DNA of 64,000 bases from Pseudomonas sp. p1(2021b) (lineage in GTDB: Bacteria; Pseudomonadota; Gammaproteobacteria; Pseudomonadales; Pseudomonadaceae), in assembly GCF_020151015.1 (NCBI RefSeq), contig NZ_CP083746.1:4366001-4430000 (forward strand), in the 5' to 3' direction. A program made the translations under genes and the position numbers. Shown here in pieces: positions 36,681 to 45,291 of this stretch; within the stretch, counting starts at the first letter, position 1; each line of letters opens with the position of its first letter. Under the pieces are notes generated by a model. That model saw nothing but the letters and a program-made list of their open reading frames with translations, was not told the DNA's origin and made no database searches.

Positions 36681-37304
36681 ATGCTCACCGCCCTGACCGC
36701 CTTCGTCATCACCTCCGTCGCGCGCCTGATCACCGGTGCCCGCGCCCTCTGGCTCGGCTGCACGCCGCACCCCAGGCAGCGGCTGTACTTCGCCAACCAC
36801 AGTAGTCATGGCGATTTCGTGCTGCTGTGGGCCTCGCTGCCCGAACCCTTGCGCCGGCGCACGCGCCCCGTGGCCGGGGCCGACTACTGGGCCAAACCAG
36901 GCTTGCGTGACTTCTTGATCCGCAAGGTGTTCGATGCCGTGCTGATCGACCGCCAGCGCAGCGACGCCCACGACAACCCGCTGCAACCGGTGCTCGACGC
37001 CCTGGGCCAGGGCGACTCGCTGATCTTCTTCCCCGAAGGCACGCGCAACCTCACCGATGAAGCACTGTTGCCGTTCAAGAGCGGGTTGTTCCACCTGGCT
37101 GCGGCACACCCGGACATCGAACTGGTCCCGGTGTGGATCGCCAACCTCAACCGCGTCATGCCCAAGGGCCGCGCCTTGCCGCTGCCGCTGCTGTGCACCC
37201 TGAGCTTTGGCGAACCCCTGCACCTGCTGGCCGATGAGGGCAAGCAGGCCTTTCTCGAGCGGGCCCGCCAGGCCCTGCTGAACCTGGCCCCCAAGGATGC
37301 CTGA
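36681..37304 (+). CDS. PlsC-type lysophospholipid acyltransferase
   Basis: A 207-residue enzyme with the acyltransferase motifs: NHSSHGD (H-x4-D, about residue 38) and FFPEGTRN (about residue 116). Members acylate lysophosphatidic acid or related lipids to give phosphatidic acid, the substrate of the CdsA-like enzyme encoded next. A hydrophobic N-terminus suggests membrane association. GGATAAGG lies upstream of the ATG. Confidence 0.88.
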   Translation: MLTALTAFVITSVARLITGARALWLGCTPHPRQRLYFANHSSHGDFVLLWASLPEPLRRRTRPVAGADYWAKPGLRDFLIRKVFDAVLIDRQRSDAHDNPLQPVLDALGQGDSLIFFPEGTRNLTDEALLPFKSGLFHLAAAHPDIELVPVWIANLNRVMPKGRALPLPLLCTLSFGEPLHLLADEGKQAFLERARQALLNLAPKDA

Positions 37305-37305
37305 G

Positions 37306-38238
37306 ATGGACGACAATACCCTTTCGCTGTTCGCCGGCATCGGCGCCCTGCTGCTGCTCGCCAGCGTGATCGGCCGCCTGCTCAAGTGGCGCGCCGGCCC
37401 CGAGCCGCACGCGGTGATCGACAACCTCAACGCTCGCATCAACGCCTGGTGGGCGATGGTGCTGGTGATCGGCATCGCCTTCGTGTTCGGCAAGTACGGG
37501 GTGATCGTGCTGTTCTACTTCGTCTCGTTCTACGCCCTGCGCGAGTTCATGACCCTCACGCCTACCCGGCGCAGCGACTACCCGGCACTGGTGGCAGCGT
37601 TCTACGTGGCGCTGCCGCTGCAGTACCTGCTGATCGCCATGGACTGGTACGGGCTGTTCAGCATTTTCATCCCGGTGTACCTGTTCCTGTTCCTGCCGAT
37701 ACTGGCGAGCTTCGGCGGCGACACCACGCGCTTTCTCGAACGCGCCTCCAAGGTGCAGTGGGGCTTGATGATCGCGGTATACTGCCTGTCGTCGGTGCCG
37801 GCCTTGATGACGCTGGACATCACCGGCTACGAGGGGCGCAACCTGTTGTTGATCGCCTGGCTGATCCTGGTGGTACAGATCAGCGATGTGCTGCAGTACG
37901 TGTGTGGCAAGCTGTTCGGCAAACGCAAGGTGGCGCCCAACCTGTCACCGTCCAAGACCGTCGAGGGGTTGGCCGGCGGCGTGGCCCTGGCCACCCTGGT
38001 GGGCGCGCTGCTGTGCTGGATCACGCCGTTCAGCTTCTGGCAGGCGGGCTTGATGGCGCTGACAGTGAATGCCATGGGGTTCTTTGGCGGGCTGGTGATG
38101 TCGGCGATCAAGCGCGATCGCGGAGTGAAGGACTGGGGGCACATGATCGAAGGGCATGGTGGCATGCTCGATCGCATGGACTCGGTGTGCTTCGCAGCGC
38201 CGGTGTTCTTCCACTTCGTGCGCTATTGGTGGGCATGA
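37306..38238 (+). CDS. ynbB: YnbB-like phosphatidate cytidylyltransferase (CdsA family)
   Basis: A 310-residue polytopic membrane enzyme that makes CDP-diacylglycerol from phosphatidic acid and CTP. The CDS signature SAIKRDRGVKDWGHMIEGHG (about residues 265-285) is complete. The ATG at 37306 has AAGGA at good spacing; a start at 37297 would overlap the previous gene. A housekeeping cdsA normally sits near the lipid-A genes, so this is an extra, pathway-specific copy, as ynbB is in E. coli (inference). Confidence 0.9.
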   Translation: MDDNTLSLFAGIGALLLLASVIGRLLKWRAGPEPHAVIDNLNARINAWWAMVLVIGIAFVFGKYGVIVLFYFVSFYALREFMTLTPTRRSDYPALVAAFYVALPLQYLLIAMDWYGLFSIFIPVYLFLFLPILASFGGDTTRFLERASKVQWGLMIAVYCLSSVPALMTLDITGYEGRNLLLIAWLILVVQISDVLQYVCGKLFGKRKVAPNLSPSKTVEGLAGGVALATLVGALLCWITPFSFWQAGLMALTVNAMGFFGGLVMSAIKRDRGVKDWGHMIEGHGGMLDRMDSVCFAAPVFFHFVRYWWA

Positions 38239-38248
38239 ACCAGAGGCC

Positions 38249-38410
38249 TCCTGCGGGCTTGTCCCGGGATTAGGTCTGGCTCGATATCACCGTCGCCTGG
38301 CAAGGGCTTCGCCCTTGATCGCGGGACAAGCCCGCTCCTACAGGGGAATTGGGAAATTTTTTCTTCTGTAGGAGCGGCCTTGTGCCGCGAAAGGGCTGCG
38401 CAGCAGCCCC
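38249..38410. repeat. REP pair with an extra degenerate fragment
   Basis: A fragment (CTGCGGGCTTGTCCCGGGAT, about 38251-38270) precedes a full pair at 38301-38410 with arms GCGGGACAAGCCCGCTCC and GGAGCGGCCTTGTGCCGCG; the two arms belong to slightly different REP subtypes. Confidence 0.8.
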
Positions 38411-38418
38411 AAAACACC

Positions 38419-38694
38419 TTATTTCAGGTACGACCGCAACAACGCCGCCACCTTGTCGGCCTCTTCCTGCCGCGCCTGGGCACTCAACCCGTCAGCCACC
38501 AGGTGCTCGCGGATATGCCCCTCCATCACCTCGGCCATCAGCCCATTCACCGCCCCCCGCACCGCAGCGATCTGCTGCAGGATGCCCAGGCAGTCCTTGT
38601 CCTGCTCCAGCGCGGCCTCCAGAGCCGCCGCCTGGCCCTTGATCTTGCGCACCCGGGTCAGCAGTTGTTTCTTGCTCTTGATGGTATGTGCCAT
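38419..38694 (-). CDS. RcnR/CsoR-family metal-responsive repressor
   Basis: A 91-residue all-helical repressor that binds Ni(II) or Co(II). The RcnR-type ligand set is present: His3 (MAHT), Cys35 (KDCLG), His60 and His64 (EGHIREH). The block LQQIAAVRGAVNGLM is family-typical. It is divergent from dmeF and presumably represses it from a G-tract operator between them, like DmeR-DmeF pairs. Confidence 0.9.
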   Translation of the reverse strand: MAHTIKSKKQLLTRVRKIKGQAAALEAALEQDKDCLGILQQIAAVRGAVNGLMAEVMEGHIREHLVADGLSAQARQEEADKVAALLRSYLK

Positions 38695-38713
38695 TCAGTC
38701 TCGCACCTTCATA

Positions 38714-38737
38714 GGTATACTGGGGTATAGTATATGC
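38714..38737. promoter_or_regulatory. Candidate RcnR/DmeR operator
   Basis: GGTATACTGGGGTATAGTAT lies between the divergent repressor and exporter genes. A short G-tract flanked by inverted TATAC/GTATA sequence is typical of RcnR/CsoR-type sites; it also supplies AT-rich -10-like sequence. Confidence 0.6.
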
Positions 38738-38764
38738 CGCATACATTCCGGAGCATGATAAACC

Positions 38765-39703
38765 ATGGTGGCGCAAACCTCAGACAAGTGGCTGCACAGC
38801 CATCAGTTCCATACCAGCAACCTGGGCGCCGAGCGCAAGACACGCCTGGCCGTTTGGCTCACGGCCCTGATGATGGTGGCCGAGATCACCGGTGGCTGGT
38901 ACTTCAACTCCATGGCGCTGCTGGCCGACGGCTGGCACATGAGCTCCCACGCCTTGGCCCTGGGCCTGTCGCTGCTGGCCTACGCGGCGGCACGGCGCTA
39001 TGCCGGTGACCGGCGCTTCGCCTTCGGCACCTGGAAGATCGAGATTCTCGGCGGTTATTCCAGCGCCCTGCTCTTGCTGGGCGTGGCCGGCCTGATGGCG
39101 TTCCAGTCGGTGGAACGGCTGCTGACGCCAGGGCCGATCCACTATGACCAAGCCATCGCCATCGGCGTCGTCGGCCTGGCCGTGAACCTCGTCTGCGCCT
39201 GGCTGCTGCGCGACGACCACCACCATCATCATGACCACGATCATCACCATCACGGCCATCACCACCACCAGGACCTGAACCTGCGCTCGGCCTACCTGCA
39301 CGTGATCGCCGACGCCGCCACCTCGGTGCTGGCCATCGTCGCGCTGTTGGCGGGCAAGTTCTGGGGCGCCGGCTGGCTGGACCCGGTGATGGGCCTGGTA
39401 GGTGCGGTGCTGGTGGCCGTGTGGGCCAAAGGCCTGCTGCGCGATACCGGGCGCGTGCTGCTCGATGCCGAGATGGACGCACCGGTGGTTGAGGAAATCC
39501 GCGAAGTGGTGGCCGAGTTGCCAGTGCCTGCCACCATCACCGACCTGCACGTGTGGCGCGTGGGCAAGGACCAGTACGCCTGCATCCTCAGCCTGGCGAG
39601 CCGCTTGCCGCTGGAGGCGGACAGCGTGCGCCAGGCCCTGGCCGTCCACGAGGAGCTGGCCCACGTCACCGTGGAAGTGAATGCGCTGGCGGGCCACCGA
39701 TAG
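38765..39703 (+). CDS. dmeF: DmeF-type cobalt/nickel cation diffusion facilitator
   Basis: A 312-residue inner-membrane metal/proton antiporter with six membrane segments. A histidine-rich loop (about residues 156-174, runs of H with D and G) lies between segments 4 and 5. The metal-site pairs are visible: HMSSH (about residues 57-61) and HVIAD (about 180-184). It exports divalent metals, probably Co and Ni given the divergent RcnR-type gene. A GGAG lies upstream of the ATG. Confidence 0.9.
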   Translation: MVAQTSDKWLHSHQFHTSNLGAERKTRLAVWLTALMMVAEITGGWYFNSMALLADGWHMSSHALALGLSLLAYAAARRYAGDRRFAFGTWKIEILGGYSSALLLLGVAGLMAFQSVERLLTPGPIHYDQAIAIGVVGLAVNLVCAWLLRDDHHHHHDHDHHHHGHHHHQDLNLRSAYLHVIADAATSVLAIVALLAGKFWGAGWLDPVMGLVGAVLVAVWAKGLLRDTGRVLLDAEMDAPVVEEIREVVAELPVPATITDLHVWRVGKDQYACILSLASRLPLEADSVRQALAVHEELAHVTVEVNALAGHR

Positions 39704-39798
39704 CGCAACCAGGCACCTGGGCGTCGAGCCCAGGCAACTGCCCTGCGGGCGCAGGCCCTATGGTGGCGTGTCATTCAGTCACTTACCTGGAGCCTGCC

Positions 39799-40143
39799 AT
39801 GTCCGATTTCATCACCGTCCTGCGTGAAACCTGCCCGATCCCGGCCCTGAACGCCACCCCGTGGAAGCGCATCGGCGGCGACCCGCAGACGGTCAACCTG
39901 AACGCCTACCTGTCTGCCGACGGCAGCAAGATCATGGGCACCTGGATCTGCACCCCGGGCAAGTTCGAGATCAACTACGAGAAGTGGGAGTTCTGCCACT
40001 TCCTCGAAGGCTACGTGATCATCACCCCGGAAGGTGAAGAGCCCAAGCACCTGAAAGCGGGTGATGTGTTCATCATCGAACCGGGCCTGAAGGGCACCTG
40101 GGAAGTGGTCGAGACCGTGCGCAAGTACTTCGTGTTCGCCTGA
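39799..40143 (+). CDS. Small cupin-domain protein (DUF861/EutQ-like)
   Basis: A 114-residue single beta-barrel protein. The pattern CTPGKFEINYEKWEFCHFLEGYVIITPEGEEPKHL followed by AGDVFIIEPGLKGTWEV fits the cupin_3 (DUF861) group. The ATG at 39799 has a CTGGAG site. Function unknown; there is no sugar or ureide catabolism gene beside it. Confidence 0.82.
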   Translation: MSDFITVLRETCPIPALNATPWKRIGGDPQTVNLNAYLSADGSKIMGTWICTPGKFEINYEKWEFCHFLEGYVIITPEGEEPKHLKAGDVFIIEPGLKGTWEVVETVRKYFVFA

Positions 40144-40209
40144 TCGTCTCGCCCTGGCATTCCTGTATGTTCCCAGGCCGCGCAAGCGCCCTGGGAAGCG
40201 CGAGCGACC

Positions 40210-41292
40210 TCAATAATATTGCACAGTGAAGATTGCCGAAGCATTGCCAGGTCCCGACGTTATCGAATCCGCTGTCTGTATATAGCGTGCTTTGAGTGGA
40301 ATCGTATAGGAGGCGCCGTCGACATTCGTTAGCGTTACGCCGGTATCTTCTGGGCTATTAAGCCTGAAGTTCCCCCCTGTACGGCTGCCAATCTGCAGCC
40401 CGACCCCTTGGGCTTCCGGCTCATCGCCAGGGGCGCTTTTATCCAACGCGAGGATACCTGTATTCACATCAACCGCAGAAACGGTCGGCTCGACGAAAAT
40501 CTTTAATGCGTTCATGTCAGGCACACGAACGGTAGAACTGCCGTCGTCATACCATTGATTTCCATAGAGCTTATAATACCCATGAAATGCCGGGCAATCG
40601 GTAAGGGTAATATTAAAATCCTTCCACGTCGAGACACTGCCCTTTCCTCTGAACACATTCGAGACTGTCCCCATGTCGACGTCGACATTGGAAGCCGCAC
40701 GACACGTTCTGGATGAGACTGCTAGACTTCCCGTCATTTTAAGGTCAAGCACACGCGCCTTATCCAAAAAGAGGGTTACAGCAGGCAGCGTAGCCAAGTC
40801 CACAGTCCCCGAAACTATTTCCCCCGTCTTCTTTAGCGTGACCCCGAGCCTCGGTCTAATTGTATATCCACAATGCTCACCGTGATTCCCACACAGCTTG
40901 ACCGCACCATGTGTACCAGGTAACGCGCCCCAAACACCGGCCATCAACCCGCCATAGACTTCAAACCCAATTCCAACCCCAGGGATACCGGTCTCATAAT
41001 ATCCAGTATGACCAGGAACCGGCTTGCCGCCGATGACGCTGCCGCTCACCGAGTAAAAGACACGACCGTAGTCAGATATACATTCTAGTTGTGCATCCGT
41101 ATCAAATTGCTGCCTATAAATCACCTCACCCACCGCGCTGTCTTTTCCAAATGTCAGGTCAGCCACAACGAAAGGCATTGTTATATCTTGAGGCGTACCA
41201 CTGAACGGGGAACAGTCCGCTTTCGCCTTCATCGTCATCAGCAAGCCAAACATACCCAAGGCAAGGACCTTGAGCATAGATTTCATATTCAT
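40210..41292 (-). CDS. Fimbrial tip adhesin, two-domain (FimH-like arrangement)
   Basis: A 360-residue secreted protein with a signal peptide (about residues 1-25, ending MKAKA). The N-terminal region (about 26-190) is a probable receptor-binding domain with Cys pairs, and the C-terminal region (about 200-360) looks like an incomplete pilin fold ending in IFTVQYY, the usual donor-strand acceptor end. The ATG at 41292 has AGAGG at good spacing; a GTG at 41298 overlapping the usher stop is less well placed. It is the last gene of the pilus operon and looks AT-richer than its neighbours. The receptor is unknown. Confidence 0.78.
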   Translation of the reverse strand: MNMKSMLKVLALGMFGLLMTMKAKADCSPFSGTPQDITMPFVVADLTFGKDSAVGEVIYRQQFDTDAQLECISDYGRVFYSVSGSVIGGKPVPGHTGYYETGIPGVGIGFEVYGGLMAGVWGALPGTHGAVKLCGNHGEHCGYTIRPRLGVTLKKTGEIVSGTVDLATLPAVTLFLDKARVLDLKMTGSLAVSSRTCRAASNVDVDMGTVSNVFRGKGSVSTWKDFNITLTDCPAFHGYYKLYGNQWYDDGSSTVRVPDMNALKIFVEPTVSAVDVNTGILALDKSAPGDEPEAQGVGLQIGSRTGGNFRLNSPEDTGVTLTNVDGASYTIPLKARYIQTADSITSGPGNASAIFTVQYY

Positions 41293-41294
41293 TC

Positions 41295-43892
41295 TCACGT
41301 CCTCTCAACGCGCCCATTAGACGCAACGCGGCTATCGGGTTTCCCAGCCGAACACACCACATCCAGGCGGTGAAGTTGCTGTCTATCGTTCTTGAGCGCA
41401 GGCAACGGCAAGGAGCACTGTTGGTCCAGTTGCGAACCCCAGCTGATCCTCAGGCGACGTACATTTTCTTTCAAACGGGCATACAACTGGCCACCTTGCC
41501 CCACCACACCTACCGACACGCCGCGATCGTCTACCACACTCGCGCCGAAGGGCAGCGTATCGCCGTCTTCCAGGGTGACGTTGAGCAGCATCGCCTGGCC
41601 GCTCTTCACCCCGTACTCCAGTGCCACCACCGCTCCGGCGCGAGGCGCCACTTGCTGGCTGGTTTCGGTGAACTCCACATCGAAGGATGCGCCCATCGGG
41701 TCGATGCCCACCTCATTCAACGCGTAGGGGCGCAAGTAAGGCACCACCGCGTTGCCATTGCCATCGAGCCTGAGCGTCGAGTATCCGGCCACCTTGGCGC
41801 CAGCGGCGCCAGGCGCGCTGATCACCGCCATGGTGTCACCCCGATGGGGGCTTAGCGTGATGCCCTTTGGGTGCGCGACTACCGAACCGTTGGCGCTGAG
41901 CGAAAAGCTATCGTAGTTCGCCCCACGGCTGAGTGAGGCATTTAGCATGGCCTTCGAGCCGTTGTAGGTGCCATTGACCGTGGTGCTGGCCTGGCCAGTG
42001 GAACCACTGCGATCCATCGTCAAACCGTAATTGTACTGGTTATCCGCACCAGCGCTACCACTGATGGTCGCTTGCTCGTTCACATTGCCCGCAGCGTCGC
42101 GCATTATCCTGGCAGAAAGTCGTGGGCGGCTGGAGCCACCAAATGCCAAGGGCATGCTCACATTGAGCATCAGGCTATTCTGCATCTTGCCTTGCCCTTG
42201 GGGCTCTGTAGCTCGGCTACGGTTCAGGCTCAGGCTGTAGCCCACCGAGCCCCATCGATTGTTGTAGCTGAGTTGGTACTGCACGTCGCTACCGGCCTGG
42301 TTCCAGTAGTTCTGAGTAATACCGCTGACCCCGACATAACCCCAGTCGCCCAGGCTCTGGTTGAGGGTCGCCGAAATCCGGCTGCGCGGACGGCTGTAGC
42401 CGCGGGTGTCCAAGCCGGCGTGCTCGGCGCCCAACAACTGCACCGCATTGTTGAAGTCCAGGTAGTCCTGGGTGGAAAAACGCATGGCCGCCAGGGCGAA
42501 GTTGCTGCCTGTACGGACAATGTTCTTGCTGTAGGTCACACGGGCGCTGTGGCCTTTGGCAGTGCCGCCGGCAAGGCGAGTTTCGGCCTGGGTGAGGTCG
42601 AACGCCAGTGCGCCAACCGGCATGTTCATGGCCAAACCCGCCAGCACCGAGTAATACCCCTCACTGGCCTGGGCGCCCCCGTAGCCGGTGAAGAAGTTAC
42701 TCAAACCGCGTTGATAGGTACCCTCCATCAACTTGGCTTCGCCGAAGGCCGTACTGTCGAGACGTGTCTGACCAAGCGTCACGCTGAAGCGCGAGGTGCC
42801 TTCACGCAGTAACTGCGCGCCTGCGGCATAGGGCACGCTAAAGGTCTCTTCGGTACCGTCGGCCTCGTAGACGGTCACCTCGAGGTCGCCGCCATAACCG
42901 GTGCCATACAGGTCGTCGATTTCGAAAGCGCCCGGCGGTACGGTGGTCTCATACAACAAGTTGCCGGCCTGACGCACCGAAACGCGGGCGCCAGTGCGGG
43001 CAATGCCGCGGATCACCGGTGCATAGCCACGCTGGGAGTCCGGCAGCATGCGCTCGTCGCTGGCCAGCTGGACGCCTGTATAGGCGAGCGAGTCGAAGAT
43101 CTCGCCGCTGGTATTGGCCTCGCCCACGGTCAGTTGGCTCTTGAGCGGTGTGATGTCACGCTGGGCGTAGGTGTTGATGGCTTGGTAGTTTTGGCCTTGG
43201 GTCTTCTGCCAGCTCGACGAGCCGTTGTGGCGCAACCGCCATTGGCCGAGGTTCAACCCAGCATACAGCCCCAGGTAGGCCGAGTCATAGGTGCCTACGT
43301 TAGTACGGTTGCGCGTGGCATTTAAGTTGTAGCTCAAGAAACCTGCGGTAACACCGCTGTCCCACAGATCGGGGCTGACGTAGCCTCGGGCATCGCGGCG
43401 CAGCGCAATCTGCGCAATGGTAATGTCCAGTTGCTGGCTGGAGGGCGAGAACACGGCACTGGCACCCTCCACTACTTCGCTCAGGTCCAGGCAAGTTTCG
43501 CCAGTGTCCAGGCGCGCGATGACCTGCGGCGACAATTTGGCAAGGTCCACACCGATCAACTCCAACAATCCACGGCCAAAGCACACCACGGCATCGCTGC
43601 CGTCACCATTGGCCCGGATCAGGATATCCTGGCGGCTGGCCAACTTGCCGTTGATGAGGATGTCGGCCCGGTATTGGCCAGGCAGCACCGGGTTGCCGTA
43701 CTGGTAAGCCGATAGATCGAGGCTGCCTGGACCATCGGGCAGCAATGCGCTGTTGAACTGGATAATTTCTGCCTTTGCCGAATCGAGCATGCAGATGCCG
43801 GCCAGGGCGTTGAGCACCAATACCGTCAACGGGCGCAAGGCAAAGCGCTGCCGTGCCTGTGGGCACAGCCCCAAGCGATGGATGATGAACAT
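41295..43892 (-). CDS. Outer-membrane fimbrial usher
   Basis: An 865-residue FimD/PapC-type usher through which pilus subunits are exported and assembled. It has a long signal-containing N-terminus (about 40 residues), the N-terminal chaperone-binding domain (PGQYRADILINGKL), the 24-strand barrel region with the plug (PGAFEIDDLYGTGYGGDLEVTVYEADG) and C-terminal domains with a Cys pair. It lies between the chaperone and adhesin genes. Confidence 0.95.
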   Translation of the reverse strand: MFIIHRLGLCPQARQRFALRPLTVLVLNALAGICMLDSAKAEIIQFNSALLPDGPGSLDLSAYQYGNPVLPGQYRADILINGKLASRQDILIRANGDGSDAVVCFGRGLLELIGVDLAKLSPQVIARLDTGETCLDLSEVVEGASAVFSPSSQQLDITIAQIALRRDARGYVSPDLWDSGVTAGFLSYNLNATRNRTNVGTYDSAYLGLYAGLNLGQWRLRHNGSSSWQKTQGQNYQAINTYAQRDITPLKSQLTVGEANTSGEIFDSLAYTGVQLASDERMLPDSQRGYAPVIRGIARTGARVSVRQAGNLLYETTVPPGAFEIDDLYGTGYGGDLEVTVYEADGTEETFSVPYAAGAQLLREGTSRFSVTLGQTRLDSTAFGEAKLMEGTYQRGLSNFFTGYGGAQASEGYYSVLAGLAMNMPVGALAFDLTQAETRLAGGTAKGHSARVTYSKNIVRTGSNFALAAMRFSTQDYLDFNNAVQLLGAEHAGLDTRGYSRPRSRISATLNQSLGDWGYVGVSGITQNYWNQAGSDVQYQLSYNNRWGSVGYSLSLNRSRATEPQGQGKMQNSLMLNVSMPLAFGGSSRPRLSARIMRDAAGNVNEQATISGSAGADNQYNYGLTMDRSGSTGQASTTVNGTYNGSKAMLNASLSRGANYDSFSLSANGSVVAHPKGITLSPHRGDTMAVISAPGAAGAKVAGYSTLRLDGNGNAVVPYLRPYALNEVGIDPMGASFDVEFTETSQQVAPRAGAVVALEYGVKSGQAMLLNVTLEDGDTLPFGASVVDDRGVSVGVVGQGGQLYARLKENVRRLRISWGSQLDQQCSLPLPALKNDRQQLHRLDVVCSAGKPDSRVASNGRVERT

Positions 43893-43932
43893 AGGTTTCT
43901 CGCGATACGTGCTGCTACAGGTCGTTCAAGGG

Positions 43933-44679
43933 CTAACCCTCGAGCGGCTTGAACTCCTGGACATGGGCGCCGTAGTCATTGATGGCGCTGTACTCGACTC
44001 GGGCACCGCTGACTGGACGCGCATCGAGCGAAGGCAAGGCGAACTGCCGGGTTTGCCCCGGGCCAACCATATCGACCTCGCTGCCCGCATGGCGCTGTCC
44101 GCCCACGACCAGAGCCGCATTGGCCAAGGACACGTGGTAGGCACTGGGGTTGTACGCCTGTAACGCATACCCCTTGCCCTCAGGCACGACCTGCCATTGC
44201 AACTGACTGATCGCTTGGCTTGGGGCGCCCTGCAAGCCCGAAGGCCGATAGAAGACCTTGATTCGTGTGCGGAAGGCCATGTGCAACAGGTTCTTGTCTT
44301 TGACATTTTCCGGCGTTGGCGGAATTTCAAGCACGTTAAGCCAGAATATCGATTCCTTGTCCGCCGCCAAGGGCGATGCACCGGTGAACATCATGCGTAG
44401 ACTCTGTCCCTTGCCAGGGTCGATGCGTGCTACCGGTGGCGACAACACGAAGGGGGCCCTCGACTCGGACGGCTTGGTTTTCGGGTTACCGCTGTCGACC
44501 CAGGCCTGCATCAATACCGGACGGCTACCGTCATTGTTCATTTTCACGGTGACTTCTTTTTGCGCGCTGGGGTATATGACACGCGTGCCGGTAATGACCA
44601 CCCCGGCGAAGGCTTGAAAACTTAACAGCGAAGCAGACAGAGCCAGAAGAATAAGGCTTCTATGTTTTGAAGTTGCCAT
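43933..44679 (-). CDS. Periplasmic fimbrial chaperone
   Basis: A 248-residue PapD/FimC-like two-domain chaperone with a signal peptide ending SFQAFA (about residue 25). The family features are RVIYPSAQKEVTVKMNN, FVLSPPVARIDPGKGQSLR and FWLNVLEIPP, including the conserved Arg and Lys that anchor the subunit. GGAGAGG precedes the ATG. It lies downstream of the pilin gene behind an intercistronic hairpin. Confidence 0.95.
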   Translation of the reverse strand: MATSKHRSLILLALSASLLSFQAFAGVVITGTRVIYPSAQKEVTVKMNNDGSRPVLMQAWVDSGNPKTKPSESRAPFVLSPPVARIDPGKGQSLRMMFTGASPLAADKESIFWLNVLEIPPTPENVKDKNLLHMAFRTRIKVFYRPSGLQGAPSQAISQLQWQVVPEGKGYALQAYNPSAYHVSLANAALVVGGQRHAGSEVDMVGPGQTRQFALPSLDARPVSGARVEYSAINDYGAHVQEFKPLEG

Positions 44680-44693
44680 TTACCTCTCCATAC

Positions 44694-44730
44694 CCCAATC
44701 TACGTCCGGTGTCGATGGCCGTAGATTGGG
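44694..44730 (-). other. Intercistronic hairpin between pilin and chaperone genes
   Basis: CCCAATCTACG (44694-44704) pairs perfectly with CGTAGATTGGG (44720-44730) around a 15-base loop. No T-run follows on the minus strand, so it is probably an mRNA-stabilising or processing stem that keeps pilin transcript more abundant than the distal genes, as in other pilus operons (inference). Confidence 0.65.
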
Positions 44731-44739
44731 ATTTCCGTC

Positions 44740-45291
44740 TCACTTATACATGAGCGAATAGGTCACGGAACTTGTAACTGCGCCCTTGGTCACAGTCACG
44801 CCTGGGGCATGATAACGGACGCCATAACGAAGGGTAGCGGTCCCTGGGGAGGCGGCGTAAGTAGCAAAGTGATTGTCGGCAATCTGGCTCGCCAGATCGC
44901 CGACCTTGATTACCTTATCGCTATTCATATCGAACAGCTCCAATTCCACATTGCTGGCATCAGTGGTGGCCGTATTTACCAAGCGCCCAGTGCTATAGTC
45001 AACGTTTGGACCATCTTCAAAAAACGCTGCAACCGAATTTTTTGTTGTGCCGGTACAGGAAGACAGATTCATGACAAAGCCAATAGCACCGCCCGTATTT
45101 CCTGTCCCCAATGCCTGAAGGGAAATATCTGGCAGCGTAACGGTCGCATCGGCGCTGGCACCGGAGCCAATAGTAACCGTACAGGTGTTATCAAGTATGT
45201 TACCGGTAAACGAAATTGTCCCATCACTCGCGTTGGCAGTTTGTGTAGCGCCTACGAACAGCGCAGCGAGAAGAAGCGATTTTTTACTCAT
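44740..45291 (-). CDS. Major fimbrial subunit (type 1 pilin-like)
   Basis: A 183-residue secreted pilin with a signal peptide ending TANAS (about residue 22). It has the N-terminal donor strand region (DGTISFTGNILDNTCTV), the disulphide Cys pair (about residues 37 and 79) and the penultimate-tyrosine C-terminus (VTYSLMYK). It is first in the operon pilin-chaperone-usher-adhesin. The ribosome site (GAGATA) is weak. Confidence 0.92.
   Translation of the reverse strand: MSKKSLLLAALFVGATQTANASDGTISFTGNILDNTCTVTIGSGASADATVTLPDISLQALGTGNTGGAIGFVMNLSSCTGTTKNSVAAFFEDGPNVDYSTGRLVNTATTDASNVELELFDMNSDKVIKVGDLASQIADNHFATYAASPGTATLRYGVRYHAPGVTVTKGAVTSSVTYSLMYK

Noticed and set aside
19266..38410. Regular palindromic repeats considered as CRISPR
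   Set aside because: The repeats are dispersed REP pairs between genes, without regular spacing, unique equal-length spacers or cas genes.
39230..39275. Dense CAC/CAT repeat resembling a microsatellite
   Set aside because: It encodes the histidine-rich metal loop of DmeF; the codons vary (CAC and CAT), as expected for a selected protein feature.
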